Shown one piece after another: positions 26,932 to 36,728 of a stretch of 37,183 nt of DNA. How positions within the stretch are numbered: position 1 is the stretch's first letter; each line of letters starts with the position of its first letter. Source of the DNA: Lysobacterales bacterium (GTDB lineage: Bacteria; Pseudomonadota; Gammaproteobacteria; Xanthomonadales; Marinicellaceae). The stretch lies in contig JAGRJO010000003.1 of assembly GCA_020442725.1 (NCBI GenBank), forward strand, positions 1 to 37,183. The letters are read 5' to 3'. The translations under genes and the position numbers were made by a program. Under the pieces are notes generated by a model. It made no database searches, was not told where the DNA came from, and saw only the letters and a program-made list of their open reading frames with translations.

Positions 26932-28311
26932 ATGGATCAATCAAATCGTTATGCTGATTTATCTTTGAAAGAAGAAGACTTAATCAAAGGGCAAAATCAT
27001 ATTCTGGTCGCTTATAAAATGCGCCCGGTCGATGGTTACGGTTATCTTGAGGTTGCGGCACACATTGCTGCTGAATCATCAACCGGAACCAATGTTGCTG
27101 TTTCTACAACTGATGACTTCACCAAAGGTGTGGATGCTTTGGTTTATGAGATTGATGAAGTTGAAGGATTGATGAAAGTTGCTTACCCATTTGATCTGTT
27201 CGACAGAAATGTGACAGATGGGAAGGCGATGGTGGTTTCTTTTTTAACATTGGCAATTGGCAACAACCAAGGTATGGGTGATGTTAAGTATCTGAAAATG
27301 CTGGATTTCTGGGTTCCTGAAACAAAATTGCATTTGTATGATGGGCCTTCTGTTGATATATCAAATTTATGGAGACTCTTGGGTCGTCCGCGTGAAAATG
27401 GCGGATATATTGCAGGTACAATTATTAAGCCAAAACTGGGTTTGCGTCCTGAACCCTTTGCAGAAGCTGCTTATCAATTCTGGTTGGGTGGTGATTTTAT
27501 TAAAAATGATGAGCCTCAGGGCAATCAGGTTTTTTGTCCGATGAAAAAAGTGATGCCTCTGGTTGCTGATGCTATGAAAAGAGCGATGGATGATACCGGT
27601 GAGGCGAAGTTGTTTTCAGCCAATATTACAGCGGATGACTATCATGAAATGATACACCGAGCGGATTATATTCTGGAAACTTTTGGTGAGAATGCTCCTT
27701 ATGTTGCTTTGTTGGTTGATGGTTATGTTGGTGGACCGGGAATGGTGACAACTGCAAGAAGACAGTATCCATCTCAATATTTGCATTATCATCGAGCCGG
27801 TCATGGTGCTGTAACATCACCTTCATCCAATCGAGGTTATACCGCTTTTGTACTGGCTAAGTTATCTCGTTTAATGGGAGCATCCGGTATTCATGTCGGC
27901 ACCATGGGCTTTGGTAAAATGGAAGGTGAAAATGATGATAAAATCATTGCTTACATGATTGAAAGAGATGAGTGTCAAGGTCCGTTTTTTTATCAGAAAT
28001 GGAATGGCATGAAGCCAACGACTCCAATTATTTCCGGTGGAATGAACGCATTGAGATTGCCTGGCTTCTTTGAGAATCTGGGACACGGTAACTTAATTAA
28101 CACTTCAGGTGGTGGTTCTTACGGACATATTGACTCTCCGGCTGCCGGAGCAACTTCACTCCGTCAGGCGTATGAATGCTGGAAGCAAGGTGCTGATCCG
28201 ATTGAATTCGCTAAAGAGCATAAAGAGTTTGCACGCGCCTTTGAGTCTTTCCCTCATGATGCGGATAAATTGTATCCGGGTTGGAGAGAAAAACTCGGTG
28301 TTCATAAATAA
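26932..28311 (+). CDS. cbbM: Form II ribulose-1,5-bisphosphate carboxylase/oxygenase
   Basis: RuBisCO large subunit of form II (dimeric, no small subunit), which fixes CO2 onto ribulose bisphosphate. The 459-residue sequence aligns with Rhodospirillum rubrum CbbM without offset. It has Lys166 in TIIKPKLG, the carbamylated Lys191 with Asp193 and Glu194 in [10 protein letters not shown], His287 in HYHRAGHGA, His321 in GIHVGTM and loop-6 Lys329 in GFGKMEG. All catalytic residues are present. A good GAGG precedes the ATG. The cbbQ and cbbO genes follow, with no phosphoribulokinase here. Form II enzymes suit high-CO2, low-O2 conditions. Confidence 0.98.
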   Translation: MDQSNRYADLSLKEEDLIKGQNHILVAYKMRPVDGYGYLEVAAHIAAESSTGTNVAVSTTDDFTKGVDALVYEIDEVEGLMKVAYPFDLFDRNVTDGKAMVVSFLTLAIGNNQGMGDVKYLKMLDFWVPETKLHLYDGPSVDISNLWRLLGRPRENGGYIAGTIIKPKLGLRPEPFAEAAYQFWLGGDFIKNDEPQGNQVFCPMKKVMPLVADAMKRAMDDTGEAKLFSANITADDYHEMIHRADYILETFGENAPYVALLVDGYVGGPGMVTTARRQYPSQYLHYHRAGHGAVTSPSSNRGYTAFVLAKLSRLMGASGIHVGTMGFGKMEGENDDKIIAYMIERDECQGPFFYQKWNGMKPTTPIISGGMNALRLPGFFENLGHGNLINTSGGGSYGHIDSPAAGATSLRQAYECWKQGADPIEFAKEHKEFARAFESFPHDADKLYPGWREKLGVHK

Positions 28312-28328
28312 CAAAAATAAATATCAAC

Positions 28329-28354
28329 AACTCCCGGTCATCCTGCCGGGAGTT
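28329..28354 (+). terminator. Hairpin between cbbM and cbbQ (attenuator or processing site)
   Basis: AACTCCCGG (28329-28337) and CCGGGAGTT (28346-28354) form a perfect nine-base stem with an eight-base loop. The following sequence is only TGCTTT, so termination would be partial. A stem here could also protect the 3' end of the cbbM message. Confidence 0.65.
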
Positions 28355-28370
28355 TGCTTTGGGGGAAATA

Positions 28371-29171
28371 GTGGATATCTCACAATATAAAATCAATCAA
28401 GAACCCTATTATAAACAAGTCAACAAAGAAGTTGATTTGTACGAAGCCGCTTATGGGGTCAAACTTCCTGTAATGCTGAAAGGTCCTACCGGATGCGGAA
28501 AATCACGCTTTGTGGAGTATATGGCATGGAAATTGGACAAACCAATTATTACAGTTTCTTGTAATGAAGATATCACCGCTTCTGATTTGGTTGGTCGTTA
28601 TTTGCTTGATGCTAACGGCACCAAATGGGTTGACGGTCCATTAACAATGGCTGCCCGATATGGAGCGATTTGCTATCTCGATGAGATTGTCGAAGCTCGT
28701 CAAGATACAATGGTTGTGATTCATGCTTTAACCGATCACCGCAGAGAGCTTTCTTTGGATAAAAAAGGCGAACTTGTTAAAGCACATCCGGATTTTCAAC
28801 TGGTGATTTCCTACAATCCGGGTTATCAGTCTTTGATGAAAGATTTAAAACAATCGACTAAACAACGATTTTGTGCAATGGACTTTGATTACGCTGATGA
28901 ACAAACCGAGGTTGAAATCGTGATGAAAGAAGGTCAGGTTAAGCAGTCAACGGCAGAAAAGCTCGTACAAATTGCACAAGCAGCCAGAAATTTAAAAGGT
29001 CACGGTTTGGAAGAGGGGATTTCAACTCGTCTGATGGTTTATGCGGCGAAGCTGATTGAACAGGGAATTGAACCACATGAAGCTGCAAAAATGTCAATGG
29101 TTAGACCAATTACCGATGATGCGGATATCAGAGAAACATTGGATAATGCCATTGATATGATATTTGGCTGA
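28371..29171 (+). CDS. cbbQ: RuBisCO activase AAA+ subunit CbbQ
   Basis: CbbQ is a MoxR-type AAA+ ATPase that, with CbbO, remodels RuBisCO to release inhibitory sugar phosphates. The 266-residue product has Walker A GPTGCGKS (residues 38-45), Walker B CYLDEI (Asp104, Glu105) and a sensor-like SYNPGYQ. The GTG at 28371 is chosen, with GGGGGA five bases ahead and the family N-terminus xDISQYKINQEPYY. An in-frame TTG at 28359 would include the ribosome binding site and is rejected. The start of cbbO overlaps or closely follows its stop. Confidence 0.95.
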   Translation: MDISQYKINQEPYYKQVNKEVDLYEAAYGVKLPVMLKGPTGCGKSRFVEYMAWKLDKPIITVSCNEDITASDLVGRYLLDANGTKWVDGPLTMAARYGAICYLDEIVEARQDTMVVIHALTDHRRELSLDKKGELVKAHPDFQLVISYNPGYQSLMKDLKQSTKQRFCAMDFDYADEQTEVEIVMKEGQVKQSTAEKLVQIAQAARNLKGHGLEEGISTRLMVYAAKLIEQGIEPHEAAKMSMVRPITDDADIRETLDNAIDMIFG

Positions 29172-29178
29172 AAAAATT

Positions 29179-31449
29179 ATGAGCCCTGAAGATTTCTCAG
29201 AATACAGGCAAAAATTCACTTGTAAATTTCCACAAGCGATTGATTTTTTTGACGAAAATATCGAAAAAATTACAACAAGATTGACCCAAGAGCAAATTGA
29301 ACAATATTTCCAAGCAGCTAATTTTTTGTGTTCTTTAGGGCAGGGAGTTGAACCTGTTCTAGCGTTTTTGAAATACTCGCCTGATTTGATTGAAAAGTTG
29401 GGAGTGGATGTCGCTCAAATACTAAAGGATTTTGGTTATAAACTGGCAAGAAGTCCTGATAAGAATGCTTTAGTTCCATTTTTTGAAGCGATGCAAAAAA
29501 TCTCTTCACATTTGCAAAAACCGGATGATTTGCAAGAAATCATCGGAATTATGGAAAATTTCATAGAGTCAACACGAACTGTCATTCATGCTCATCAACT
29601 GATTCACTCCAGCGAAGGTTTGATTCCGCTATTGAAAAATTTGGCTGAAATCATGTCCAAACTGGATATCGAAGGTCTGAAAAATTTTATTGAATACGGA
29701 ACCAGAAATTATCGGGATACGCCTGAACAATTAGTGGAATATTTCAGTTTAAAATCACATGATGCCAAAAGCATTATTCTCAGAGAGAGAAAGGGTACAA
29801 CTTTCCGGTCTGTGGAAAATAAATTGTATTTGTTTTTGCATAGTCATTGGAATAGCGAATTTGCATTATCAGCTTTTAGTACCGGAATTCATTCAATTAT
29901 TAATCCTGAACCGTATTTGGATGAAGAAATGATGGCATTACCTGATGTGTATGATGATACGAGAGGCGAGAATGGTGAATTAATCAGCGGAATTATGCAG
30001 TATTATGCAACCTTATCTCACTTGGCTGCCCATAGCCTTTGGTCTGAGAAATTAATGGCAGATAACTATGCGCCGCAACTTAGATTGTTTGTTTCTGTAT
30101 TTGAAGATGCCAGAGTTGATACGTTGGCAATCAGGAAGTTTCCGGGATTGAAAAAAATCTTTCTCGCATTGCATCCTTTCCCTGAAAAAAATGCTTGTGA
30201 TGATTTAAAAGTTTCGACTTTAAGATTCAAAGCCGCTCGATTATCCCGTGCATTGCTGGATAATGACTTTAATCCGGAAGATGAATTGATGAGTGAATTT
30301 CGTAATCAGTTCAAAGCATTATTATCTGATAACAAACAATCATCAACTGCGGAAATGTCAAAACTGGCAACTGATTACTTCGTCAAATCACGATTGAAAT
30401 CCGATAGTTTACCTGATGTCTATTTTGAAAATACCAAAGTCCATTATCGGGATGATAACCGCCATATTTGGTATCACTATGAAGAGTATGACGAAGCAGA
30501 TGAAGTTCCGGCTAATGAATATAAAAACGATTCTGAAATTTTGGATAACGATAGCTTGCCACCTCGATATTATCACGAGTGGGATTATGTGTCTGAAAGT
30601 TATCGACCGGACTGGAATACCGTTTACGAGCGACTTCATCCATCAGGTGATTCTTCGGTTGTCGAAAGTTTGATGACTAAACATAGTGATTTGGCAAAGA
30701 GACTTAAACGATTGATTGAAATCATGCGACCACAGAACAAAACACGAATTCGCTTTCAGGAAGACGGTGAGGAGTTGGATTTGGATATAGCATTGAGGTC
30801 TTTTATAGATTTGAAATCAGGTCAAATTCCTGATTTGAGAATAAACAATAGCTATAAACCATTTAACAGAAGTATCGCTGTGATGCTGTTAGTCGATTGC
30901 TCGGAATCATTGAATGATACAAATCAGGAAACCGGGCAAATTCTTCTGGAATTATCCCAGGAAGCACTGGCAATTACTGCCTGGACAATGGATCAACTTG
31001 GAGATAATTTTGCAATCGCAGGATTTAGCTCAAACACTCGAAATGAAGTCAGATATCAACACATTAAAGGATTCTCAGAGAATTATGATGAGGTGGTGAA
31101 AGCCAGAATCTCATGCATGGAAGCCGGATATTCAACCCGTATGGGAGCTGCAATGCGACATGCGGCTCATTATTTAAAGAATCAACAAGCAGAAAAAAAA
31201 CTACTGTTGGTTTTAACTGATGGTGAGCCTGCCGATGTTGATGCTAAAAATCCGCAGACATTGATTAAAGACGCCAAGAAAACTGTTGAAGAATTGAGAA
31301 ATGATGGAATTTACTCTTATTGCATAACTCTTGATAAAAGAGCTGATGACTATGTTCATGAAATTTTTGAAAATCATTTTACAGTGATTGATAAGGTTGA
31401 GAAACTTCCGGAGACATTGCCTCGTGTCTTTTTAGAACTGACAAGTTAA
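29179..31449 (+). CDS. cbbO: RuBisCO activase adaptor subunit CbbO
   Basis: CbbO is the von Willebrand factor A-containing adaptor that links the CbbQ hexamer to RuBisCO. The protein (756 aa from ATG 29179) has a long helical N-terminal region and an acidic central part (YEEYDEADEVPANEY). A C-terminal VWA domain has an intact MIDAS motif DCSES (about 573-577), a later TRMGAAMRH and VLTDGEPAD. The length fits CbbO proteins (~750-800). A TTG at 29164, overlapping the cbbQ stop, is an alternative start; neither has a strong Shine-Dalgarno sequence. Linkage to form II cbbM matches the characterised Acidithiobacillus CbbQO activases. Confidence 0.94.
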   Translation: MSPEDFSEYRQKFTCKFPQAIDFFDENIEKITTRLTQEQIEQYFQAANFLCSLGQGVEPVLAFLKYSPDLIEKLGVDVAQILKDFGYKLARSPDKNALVPFFEAMQKISSHLQKPDDLQEIIGIMENFIESTRTVIHAHQLIHSSEGLIPLLKNLAEIMSKLDIEGLKNFIEYGTRNYRDTPEQLVEYFSLKSHDAKSIILRERKGTTFRSVENKLYLFLHSHWNSEFALSAFSTGIHSIINPEPYLDEEMMALPDVYDDTRGENGELISGIMQYYATLSHLAAHSLWSEKLMADNYAPQLRLFVSVFEDARVDTLAIRKFPGLKKIFLALHPFPEKNACDDLKVSTLRFKAARLSRALLDNDFNPEDELMSEFRNQFKALLSDNKQSSTAEMSKLATDYFVKSRLKSDSLPDVYFENTKVHYRDDNRHIWYHYEEYDEADEVPANEYKNDSEILDNDSLPPRYYHEWDYVSESYRPDWNTVYERLHPSGDSSVVESLMTKHSDLAKRLKRLIEIMRPQNKTRIRFQEDGEELDLDIALRSFIDLKSGQIPDLRINNSYKPFNRSIAVMLLVDCSESLNDTNQETGQILLELSQEALAITAWTMDQLGDNFAIAGFSSNTRNEVRYQHIKGFSENYDEVVKARISCMEAGYSTRMGAAMRHAAHYLKNQQAEKKLLLVLTDGEPADVDAKNPQTLIKDAKKTVEELRNDGIYSYCITLDKRADDYVHEIFENHFTVIDKVEKLPETLPRVFLELTS

Positions 31450-31670
31450 GGTTTTTTGTAGGAGATTTTCAAAGCAATGGGCTAATTGGCTGTATCAAAT
31501 GATGATTTTAATTGTTTGTAGTTGAATTTGTTTCTGAGCTTGGTAAAATCAATCACAGGTAGAGTTGGTTTTTTGTGACGTATTTTATAATTTTATGAAT
31601 AAAATTCGTTTCTTCACAATTTTTAGCTATAAAAAATAAATATCATTTTCCCCGAGATGAGATAAAAGTT

Positions 31671-32444
31671 ATGAGAATTGTATTATTAGTTTTAAGTGTT
31701 TTCTTTTTTAGTAGTGTTTTTTCACAAGACAATGACAAGCCGTCTTGGTATCAACAGGTTCCGGAAAAAAATGATGCGCCTGATATGGATATTGATAGTG
31801 ATATGGACATGGATCTTGATTTAGATTTGGGAATTGAAAGAAACAATATGACCAATCAAGACGAAGAAAACAAGAAGCAACAAGAGGCTGAACAAAGGCG
31901 TTTGGCTGAAGAGGCGGAAAAAGAAAGGTTGGCAAAAGAAGCTGAAGAAAAACGCCTTGCAGATGAGGCTGAACAAAAAAGACTAGCGGAAGAGGCCGAA
32001 AAACAAAGATTGGCTCAAGAAGCCGAAGAAAAAAGAATTGCTGAAGAAGCTGCCCGCCAGGCAGAACTTGAGAAAATAGCGGAAGAAAAAAGGCGTGCCG
32101 AGGAGCAAGCGGAAGAAGATGTGACTGATTCAGACCCTGAAATCACAGCTGAACCCGAAATACAGGCAACTGCAGATTATTCATGGCAAAAAATCAAAAA
32201 TGTATTACCAAGATATCCATCCCGTGCTGTCAGATCTCAAATCGAAGGATGGGTTGATGTTTCACTCACAATCAATGCTGATGGCGATGTTATTAGTACT
32301 GAATCTGTAGGAACCTTACGAAACCAGAAAATATTCATAAAGTCTGCGTTAGATGCGGTCAACCAGTGGAAATTTGAACCGCCCAGGAATTACGGTATCA
32401 CAGATACATTAACTACAGAAGTAAGAATTGTATTTGAATTGTAA
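31671..32444 (+). CDS. Secreted TonB C-terminal-domain protein with charged repeats
   Basis: A 257-residue protein with a cleavable-looking signal peptide (MRIVLLVLSVFFFSSVFSQ). An Asp/Met repeat follows (DIDSDMDMDLDLDLG, about 40-55), then a long Glu/Lys/Arg/Ala coiled-coil with repeated EEAEKxRLA units (about 66-145). The C-terminal TonB-like domain (about 170-257) has YPSRAVRSQIEGWVDVSLTI and SALDAVNQWKFEPPRN. Ordinary TonB is anchored by an uncleaved N-terminal helix with a Pro-rich spacer; here the spacer is charged and the N-terminus looks cleavable. It may therefore be a periplasmic TonB/TolA-like protein. No exbBD gene is nearby. The 220 bases before it contain no recognisable gene. 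Confidence 0.8.
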   Translation: MRIVLLVLSVFFFSSVFSQDNDKPSWYQQVPEKNDAPDMDIDSDMDMDLDLDLGIERNNMTNQDEENKKQQEAEQRRLAEEAEKERLAKEAEEKRLADEAEQKRLAEEAEKQRLAQEAEEKRIAEEAARQAELEKIAEEKRRAEEQAEEDVTDSDPEITAEPEIQATADYSWQKIKNVLPRYPSRAVRSQIEGWVDVSLTINADGDVISTESVGTLRNQKIFIKSALDAVNQWKFEPPRNYGITDTLTTEVRIVFEL

Positions 32445-32510
32445 CTGACTCTATCAGCTTAAGTTAGGCTGTGTTAGAATCTTGAATTAACAGTAAATTT
32501 TACTAGCGAT

Positions 32511-33485
32511 ATGAGATACTACGCAGCTTCCATTCAAACAGATTTTCCTGCTCCAAAGAGTCGAAAAGAAATTCCTCAGCGAGTTCGTTCAATGTGTATG
32601 ATGATTGAACAAACACTGCTGGGTTATGAGCCATTTTTTGATGTTCGTCTGTTCGTTCTACCTGAGTTTGGTCATCAAGTACCAATTTATCAAACGGCTA
32701 AAGAGCTTCATAAGGAACTGGCTGTTGAATTGCCCAACGAATACACTGATTCTTATCACAAACTCTGTAAAAAATACGGAATTTATATTCAAACAGCCAG
32801 TTTTCTGGAGAAAGACAAAAAGTATCCCGGGCATGTTTTTAACACCACGTTACTTATTGGACCGCAAGGTATTTTGTCCAAATATCGCAAGATTAATCCG
32901 TGGATTCCTTGGGAAGTTCACACATCGCCGGCCGATTTACCGGATTATGATTTGCCGTTATTTCCTGTTGTAGAAACTGAGATTGGAAACCTGGGAGTTG
33001 CAATCTGTTACGACTGGCTTTTTCCGGAATGCATTCGGCAAATTACAGCCAATGGTGCTGATGTCATCAATCGGGTTTCAGCTTACATGGATCCTTGGGG
33101 AGCGGAATCTCCGATGGAATGGTGGACCTTGGTTAATCGCACTCGTGCGTTGGAAAACATGGTTTATGTGGTTGCTGCCAATCAAGGAGCTCAATTTGCC
33201 AATTATCCGCCATTCAGTTGGCCCGGTGGCTCTATGATTGTTGATTTTGATGGCAGAATCTTAGCAAGTACCGGTTCTAATTCGGGAGAGAAAATAGTAG
33301 TTGCACCGATTGATATCGGCGCATTGCGAGAGGAACGCAAAAGGCGAAAAGGCCACGACATGCAGTCACACTTTAGAAAAAATGCTTATAATTACCAAAA
33401 TGAAATCGGCTTTAACCCGATTGCGAAAATCCCGACTATCGAATCATTAAACAAACGAATTCAAAATGCTAAAAAGAACTCATAG
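32511..33485 (+). CDS. Nitrilase-superfamily (carbon-nitrogen) hydrolase
   Basis: A 324-residue cytosolic amidase-type enzyme. The catalytic triad is Glu52 (VLPEFG), Lys127 (KYRKINPW) and Cys166 (VAICYDWLFPE), with NRTRALENMVYVVAANQG after it. This places it among aliphatic-amidase or carbamoylase-like branches rather than true nitrilases. The substrate cannot be inferred. Its last 20 bases overlap the start of the large TPR/VCBS lipoprotein gene, so the two are translationally coupled, an unusual pairing. Confidence 0.9.
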   Translation: MRYYAASIQTDFPAPKSRKEIPQRVRSMCMMIEQTLLGYEPFFDVRLFVLPEFGHQVPIYQTAKELHKELAVELPNEYTDSYHKLCKKYGIYIQTASFLEKDKKYPGHVFNTTLLIGPQGILSKYRKINPWIPWEVHTSPADLPDYDLPLFPVVETEIGNLGVAICYDWLFPECIRQITANGADVINRVSAYMDPWGAESPMEWWTLVNRTRALENMVYVVAANQGAQFANYPPFSWPGGSMIVDFDGRILASTGSNSGEKIVVAPIDIGALREERKRRKGHDMQSHFRKNAYNYQNEIGFNPIAKIPTIESLNKRIQNAKKNS

Positions 33486-36400
33486 TTTTTTCCAAATAAT
33501 TTTAATCGGGTTATTGTTGGGGTTGGCAGGTTGCTCATCGGACAATCAGGAAACAACAATCTCAGCAGCGCCCACAGAAAAGTTTCAGCCATCAGACTCA
33601 CAAATCAGCCTGAACAATCAGGGAGTTGGTGAAATGGGTTATTTTGACTATGATAAAGCCAGTCAAACTTTTCAAGAACTGGTGAATTCAGCTCCCGATT
33701 GGGATTTGGCAAAACAAAATCTCGCAATCGCTTTGTTAAACAGACAAAAAACCGGTGATGAAGAAAAATCCATAGAAATTTCACAACAACTGATTGCAGA
33801 AAACCCGGATAATATTGTCGCACACTACATAGTAGGAATTCTTAAATTCAATCAGGGTGATTGCGAAACGACCTTACAAAGTTTGCAGATTGTCGTTCAA
33901 AAAGATTCTCAGGACGCTTATGCGCTTTATTTTATGGGGCAATGTTATTTGCAAAATGCTGATTCACAAACGGCGTTGGACTATTATCAAAAGGCGATTT
34001 CGGCGAACTCTTACCTCAGAAGTGCTTATTATGGTGCTTTTATGGCTTCGCAAAGATTGGAACAGACAGAACAAGCAACCGAATATTTGGAAGCCTATAA
34101 AAAGTTAGATAACAATCCCAAAGCTGTTTTGGCAGAAATCAAATACACTCGCATGGGTACAAAGGCAAATGCACAACCTTATCCCGATGATAATGGAAAA
34201 AAATCTGAACTCTCTGAATTTATCCCACCATTCTTTTTAGAAAAAAACGAACTGAATATCGACTCATCAAAAACGATTCAAACCTTTGGTTTAGTGAATC
34301 TCAACCGAGATGCCAAAACTCAGTTGTATGTGGTTTCGGATAACACTCTTAAAATTTATGACGATTTCATAACTAATCCCAAAGAATTAGCGACTTTGAC
34401 AACTAATCTTCAGACAAATGCTGAAAATTTGGCTTGGGGTGATATCAACAACGATAATAAAATTGATTTTTATGCAACCGGATTAACGGATCAGTTATAT
34501 CTACAAACTGACTCCGGCTTTGAGAAAGTTGATATGAATGGTGCTAAAATGCCGGATTTGCAGTCAAAAGCGGTGAGATTCATTGATGCTGATCATGATG
34601 GTGATTTGGATATTTTATTGCTCAATACCGAGGGTCGATTTGAAATATGGAATAACAATCTCAACGGTACTTATACGGCTTTATCAAGCCAAACCAATTT
34701 AGCAAATGATTCGGGTTATCTACAAATTTATGCTCATGATATAGATAATGACCGGGATACTGATATTGTTTTGCTGGCAGAGAATAATATATCCATACTT
34801 TTAAATGACAGAATGTGGGATTACCAATATATTGAGTCTGAGATATTTTCAAACTCACTCAAAGGACTCACTTTTGCTGATAATGATGTTGATGGAGTCT
34901 TGGAAATATCTGTTTCGGGTGAAGCGGGTAAAACTTATGTTTTACAATTTGATCAGAGAAAAATTAAAAGAACCGGTGAATTTGATACGAAACTCAAGTC
35001 GCAAATGATTTTGTCTGCTGATGTGAACGGTAATTCACAAAAAGAATTTTTGCTGGCAGATAATCAATCCATCAATATAATCAATCAAGCAGGAAAAACC
35101 ATTGAACAAATCTCGGTTGATAATATTTCCGACTTCAAAATTTTTAACACTATCAACGGGGCTGATATTATTGCTTTAACTAACAATCAGTTATGGCATG
35201 TTCCTGCCAGCAAAAATCGAGGAAAATTTATGTTACTCAATTTTTCCGGCAAAGAAGATCAGGCTAATTCGGTTCGTTCCAATTATTCAGGTATCGGGAC
35301 TTCATTCACGCTCAGAAGTGGTTCGTTTTATGCTGCTGGAGATGTTTTTTTTAATCAAAGCGGAACGAGTCAGGATTATCAACCGATTTCGATCGCCGGC
35401 GGAATGAAACCAACCATTGATTATCTGGATATGGAATGGTCGGATGGTGTTTATCAGTCTGAAATTGGGCTTGAAGTCGGAAAATTTCATGCCATTACCG
35501 AAACTCAAAGACAATTATCAAGTTGCCCGGTTATATTTGTAAAGAACAAAGGGAAGTATGAGTTTGTCAGTGATGTTTTAGGGGTTGGAGGAATAGGTTT
35601 TGCACTTGGCAGGCATGAATACGGTGAACCAAGACCTTGGGAGAATTATTTGTTGAATGACGGACAAATCAGTTCTGAAAACGGTTATTTCAAAATTCAA
35701 TTTACCGAACCAATGGAAGAGTCGGCGTATCTGGATTCCATGAAACTTGAAGTGATAGATGTTCCTGAAAGTTATTCGGTAGTTTTGGATGAAAGAATGG
35801 TTATCTCAGAACCCAAAGCAAGCGGAGTTCCTTTGTTTTACAACGATTTGATACGTCCAAAACGAGCCTTTAACAAACATGGAGAGGAAATAACATCAAG
35901 TATTCATTCAACTGATAAGGTTGCTGCTGAAATTATTAACGATGATCATCGCTTTTTAGGTTTGGTGGATGAACAAATAGTAACATTGGAATTTCCAGAA
36001 GAATTGTTTGGAGACTATCATTTGCTGATGAGTGGTTGGGTGGAATATGGTTATTCACAAACGATGTTTGCTGCGTGGCAAGCCGGAAAAGTGGCACAAG
36101 CTCCGACAATTGAGTATTTCCATGATGGTCAATGGAAAACAATCCTTTCACAATTCGGCTATCCGGCAGGAATGCCAAGGGTTGCTTCAGTTCCTTTGAA
36201 TATTCCTGAGAAAACTAACAAAATTAGAATCCGAACAAACATGGAAATCTATTTTGATGAGTTGGCAGTGTTTCAATCAAAACAAGCAAATGATGTTGTT
36301 TCTCACAAACTTTGGCTTACAGATGCTCGATTGTTTCAGTTAGGTTATCCGAAACGTACTGATAATGAACAACGTGTTCCAAGTTATGACATGAATAATG

Positions 36401-36726
36401 TGCAACCGTTTTGGGACACTCGATATATGAAAGGAGCATACACTCGTTTGGGAGATGTTAGCGAATTGGTTCAGAACAAAGACAATGCTTTGGCGATTAT
36501 AGGAGCCGGAGAAAGTATTGAACTGAGCTTTAAAGATGACTTGCCTGAATTGCAGGAAGGTTTTAAGCGATATTTTCTATTAAAATTTCACGGTTGGGCG
36601 AAAGATATGGATATTTTAACTCATAACGGTGAAACTCTTGAACCGATACCAAGTTCCGGAAATGTTTCAGCAAAATCCAAAAAATTGAATCAAAAATACA
36701 ATACAAGATATCAATCAGGGCGTTAA
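33466..36726 (+). CDS. Large lipoprotein with TPR and VCBS/FG-GAP repeats (CRTAC1-like)
   Basis: A 1086-residue outer-membrane or periplasmic lipoprotein with lipobox LAGC (Cys23). Residues about 50-215 form tetratricopeptide repeats (NNQGVGEMGYFDYDKASQTF; YALYFMGQCYLQ; ALDYYQKAI). From about 270 to 540 are VCBS/FG-GAP blades with calcium-type loops (GDINNDNKIDFY ~326; DADHDGDLDILL ~374; DIDNDRDTDIVLL ~426). A segment like ASPIC/UnbV (LDMEWSDGVYQSEIGLEVGK) follows near 655. The C-terminal ~380 residues, rich in Trp/Tyr, are not recognised. The domain order resembles CRTAC1-family proteins. It overlaps the hydrolase gene by 20 bases and is followed two bases later by a membrane-protein gene, so the three look like one operon. 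Confidence 0.85.
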   Translation: MLKRTHSFFQIILIGLLLGLAGCSSDNQETTISAAPTEKFQPSDSQISLNNQGVGEMGYFDYDKASQTFQELVNSAPDWDLAKQNLAIALLNRQKTGDEEKSIEISQQLIAENPDNIVAHYIVGILKFNQGDCETTLQSLQIVVQKDSQDAYALYFMGQCYLQNADSQTALDYYQKAISANSYLRSAYYGAFMASQRLEQTEQATEYLEAYKKLDNNPKAVLAEIKYTRMGTKANAQPYPDDNGKKSELSEFIPPFFLEKNELNIDSSKTIQTFGLVNLNRDAKTQLYVVSDNTLKIYDDFITNPKELATLTTNLQTNAENLAWGDINNDNKIDFYATGLTDQLYLQTDSGFEKVDMNGAKMPDLQSKAVRFIDADHDGDLDILLLNTEGRFEIWNNNLNGTYTALSSQTNLANDSGYLQIYAHDIDNDRDTDIVLLAENNISILLNDRMWDYQYIESEIFSNSLKGLTFADNDVDGVLEISVSGEAGKTYVLQFDQRKIKRTGEFDTKLKSQMILSADVNGNSQKEFLLADNQSINIINQAGKTIEQISVDNISDFKIFNTINGADIIALTNNQLWHVPASKNRGKFMLLNFSGKEDQANSVRSNYSGIGTSFTLRSGSFYAAGDVFFNQSGTSQDYQPISIAGGMKPTIDYLDMEWSDGVYQSEIGLEVGKFHAITETQRQLSSCPVIFVKNKGKYEFVSDVLGVGGIGFALGRHEYGEPRPWENYLLNDGQISSENGYFKIQFTEPMEESAYLDSMKLEVIDVPESYSVVLDERMVISEPKASGVPLFYNDLIRPKRAFNKHGEEITSSIHSTDKVAAEIINDDHRFLGLVDEQIVTLEFPEELFGDYHLLMSGWVEYGYSQTMFAAWQAGKVAQAPTIEYFHDGQWKTILSQFGYPAGMPRVASVPLNIPEKTNKIRIRTNMEIYFDELAVFQSKQANDVVSHKLWLTDARLFQLGYPKRTDNEQRVPSYDMNNVQPFWDTRYMKGAYTRLGDVSELVQNKDNALAIIGAGESIELSFKDDLPELQEGFKRYFLLKFHGWAKDMDILTHNGETLEPIPSSGNVSAKSKKLNQKYNTRYQSGR

Positions 36727-36728
36727 AT

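Noticed and set aside
31881-32110. Repetitive DNA in the TonB-domain gene considered as a tandem repeat or CRISPR-like array
   Set aside because: The repetition reflects Glu/Lys/Ala coiled-coil codons with no conserved spacers; no CRISPR array is seen in the window.
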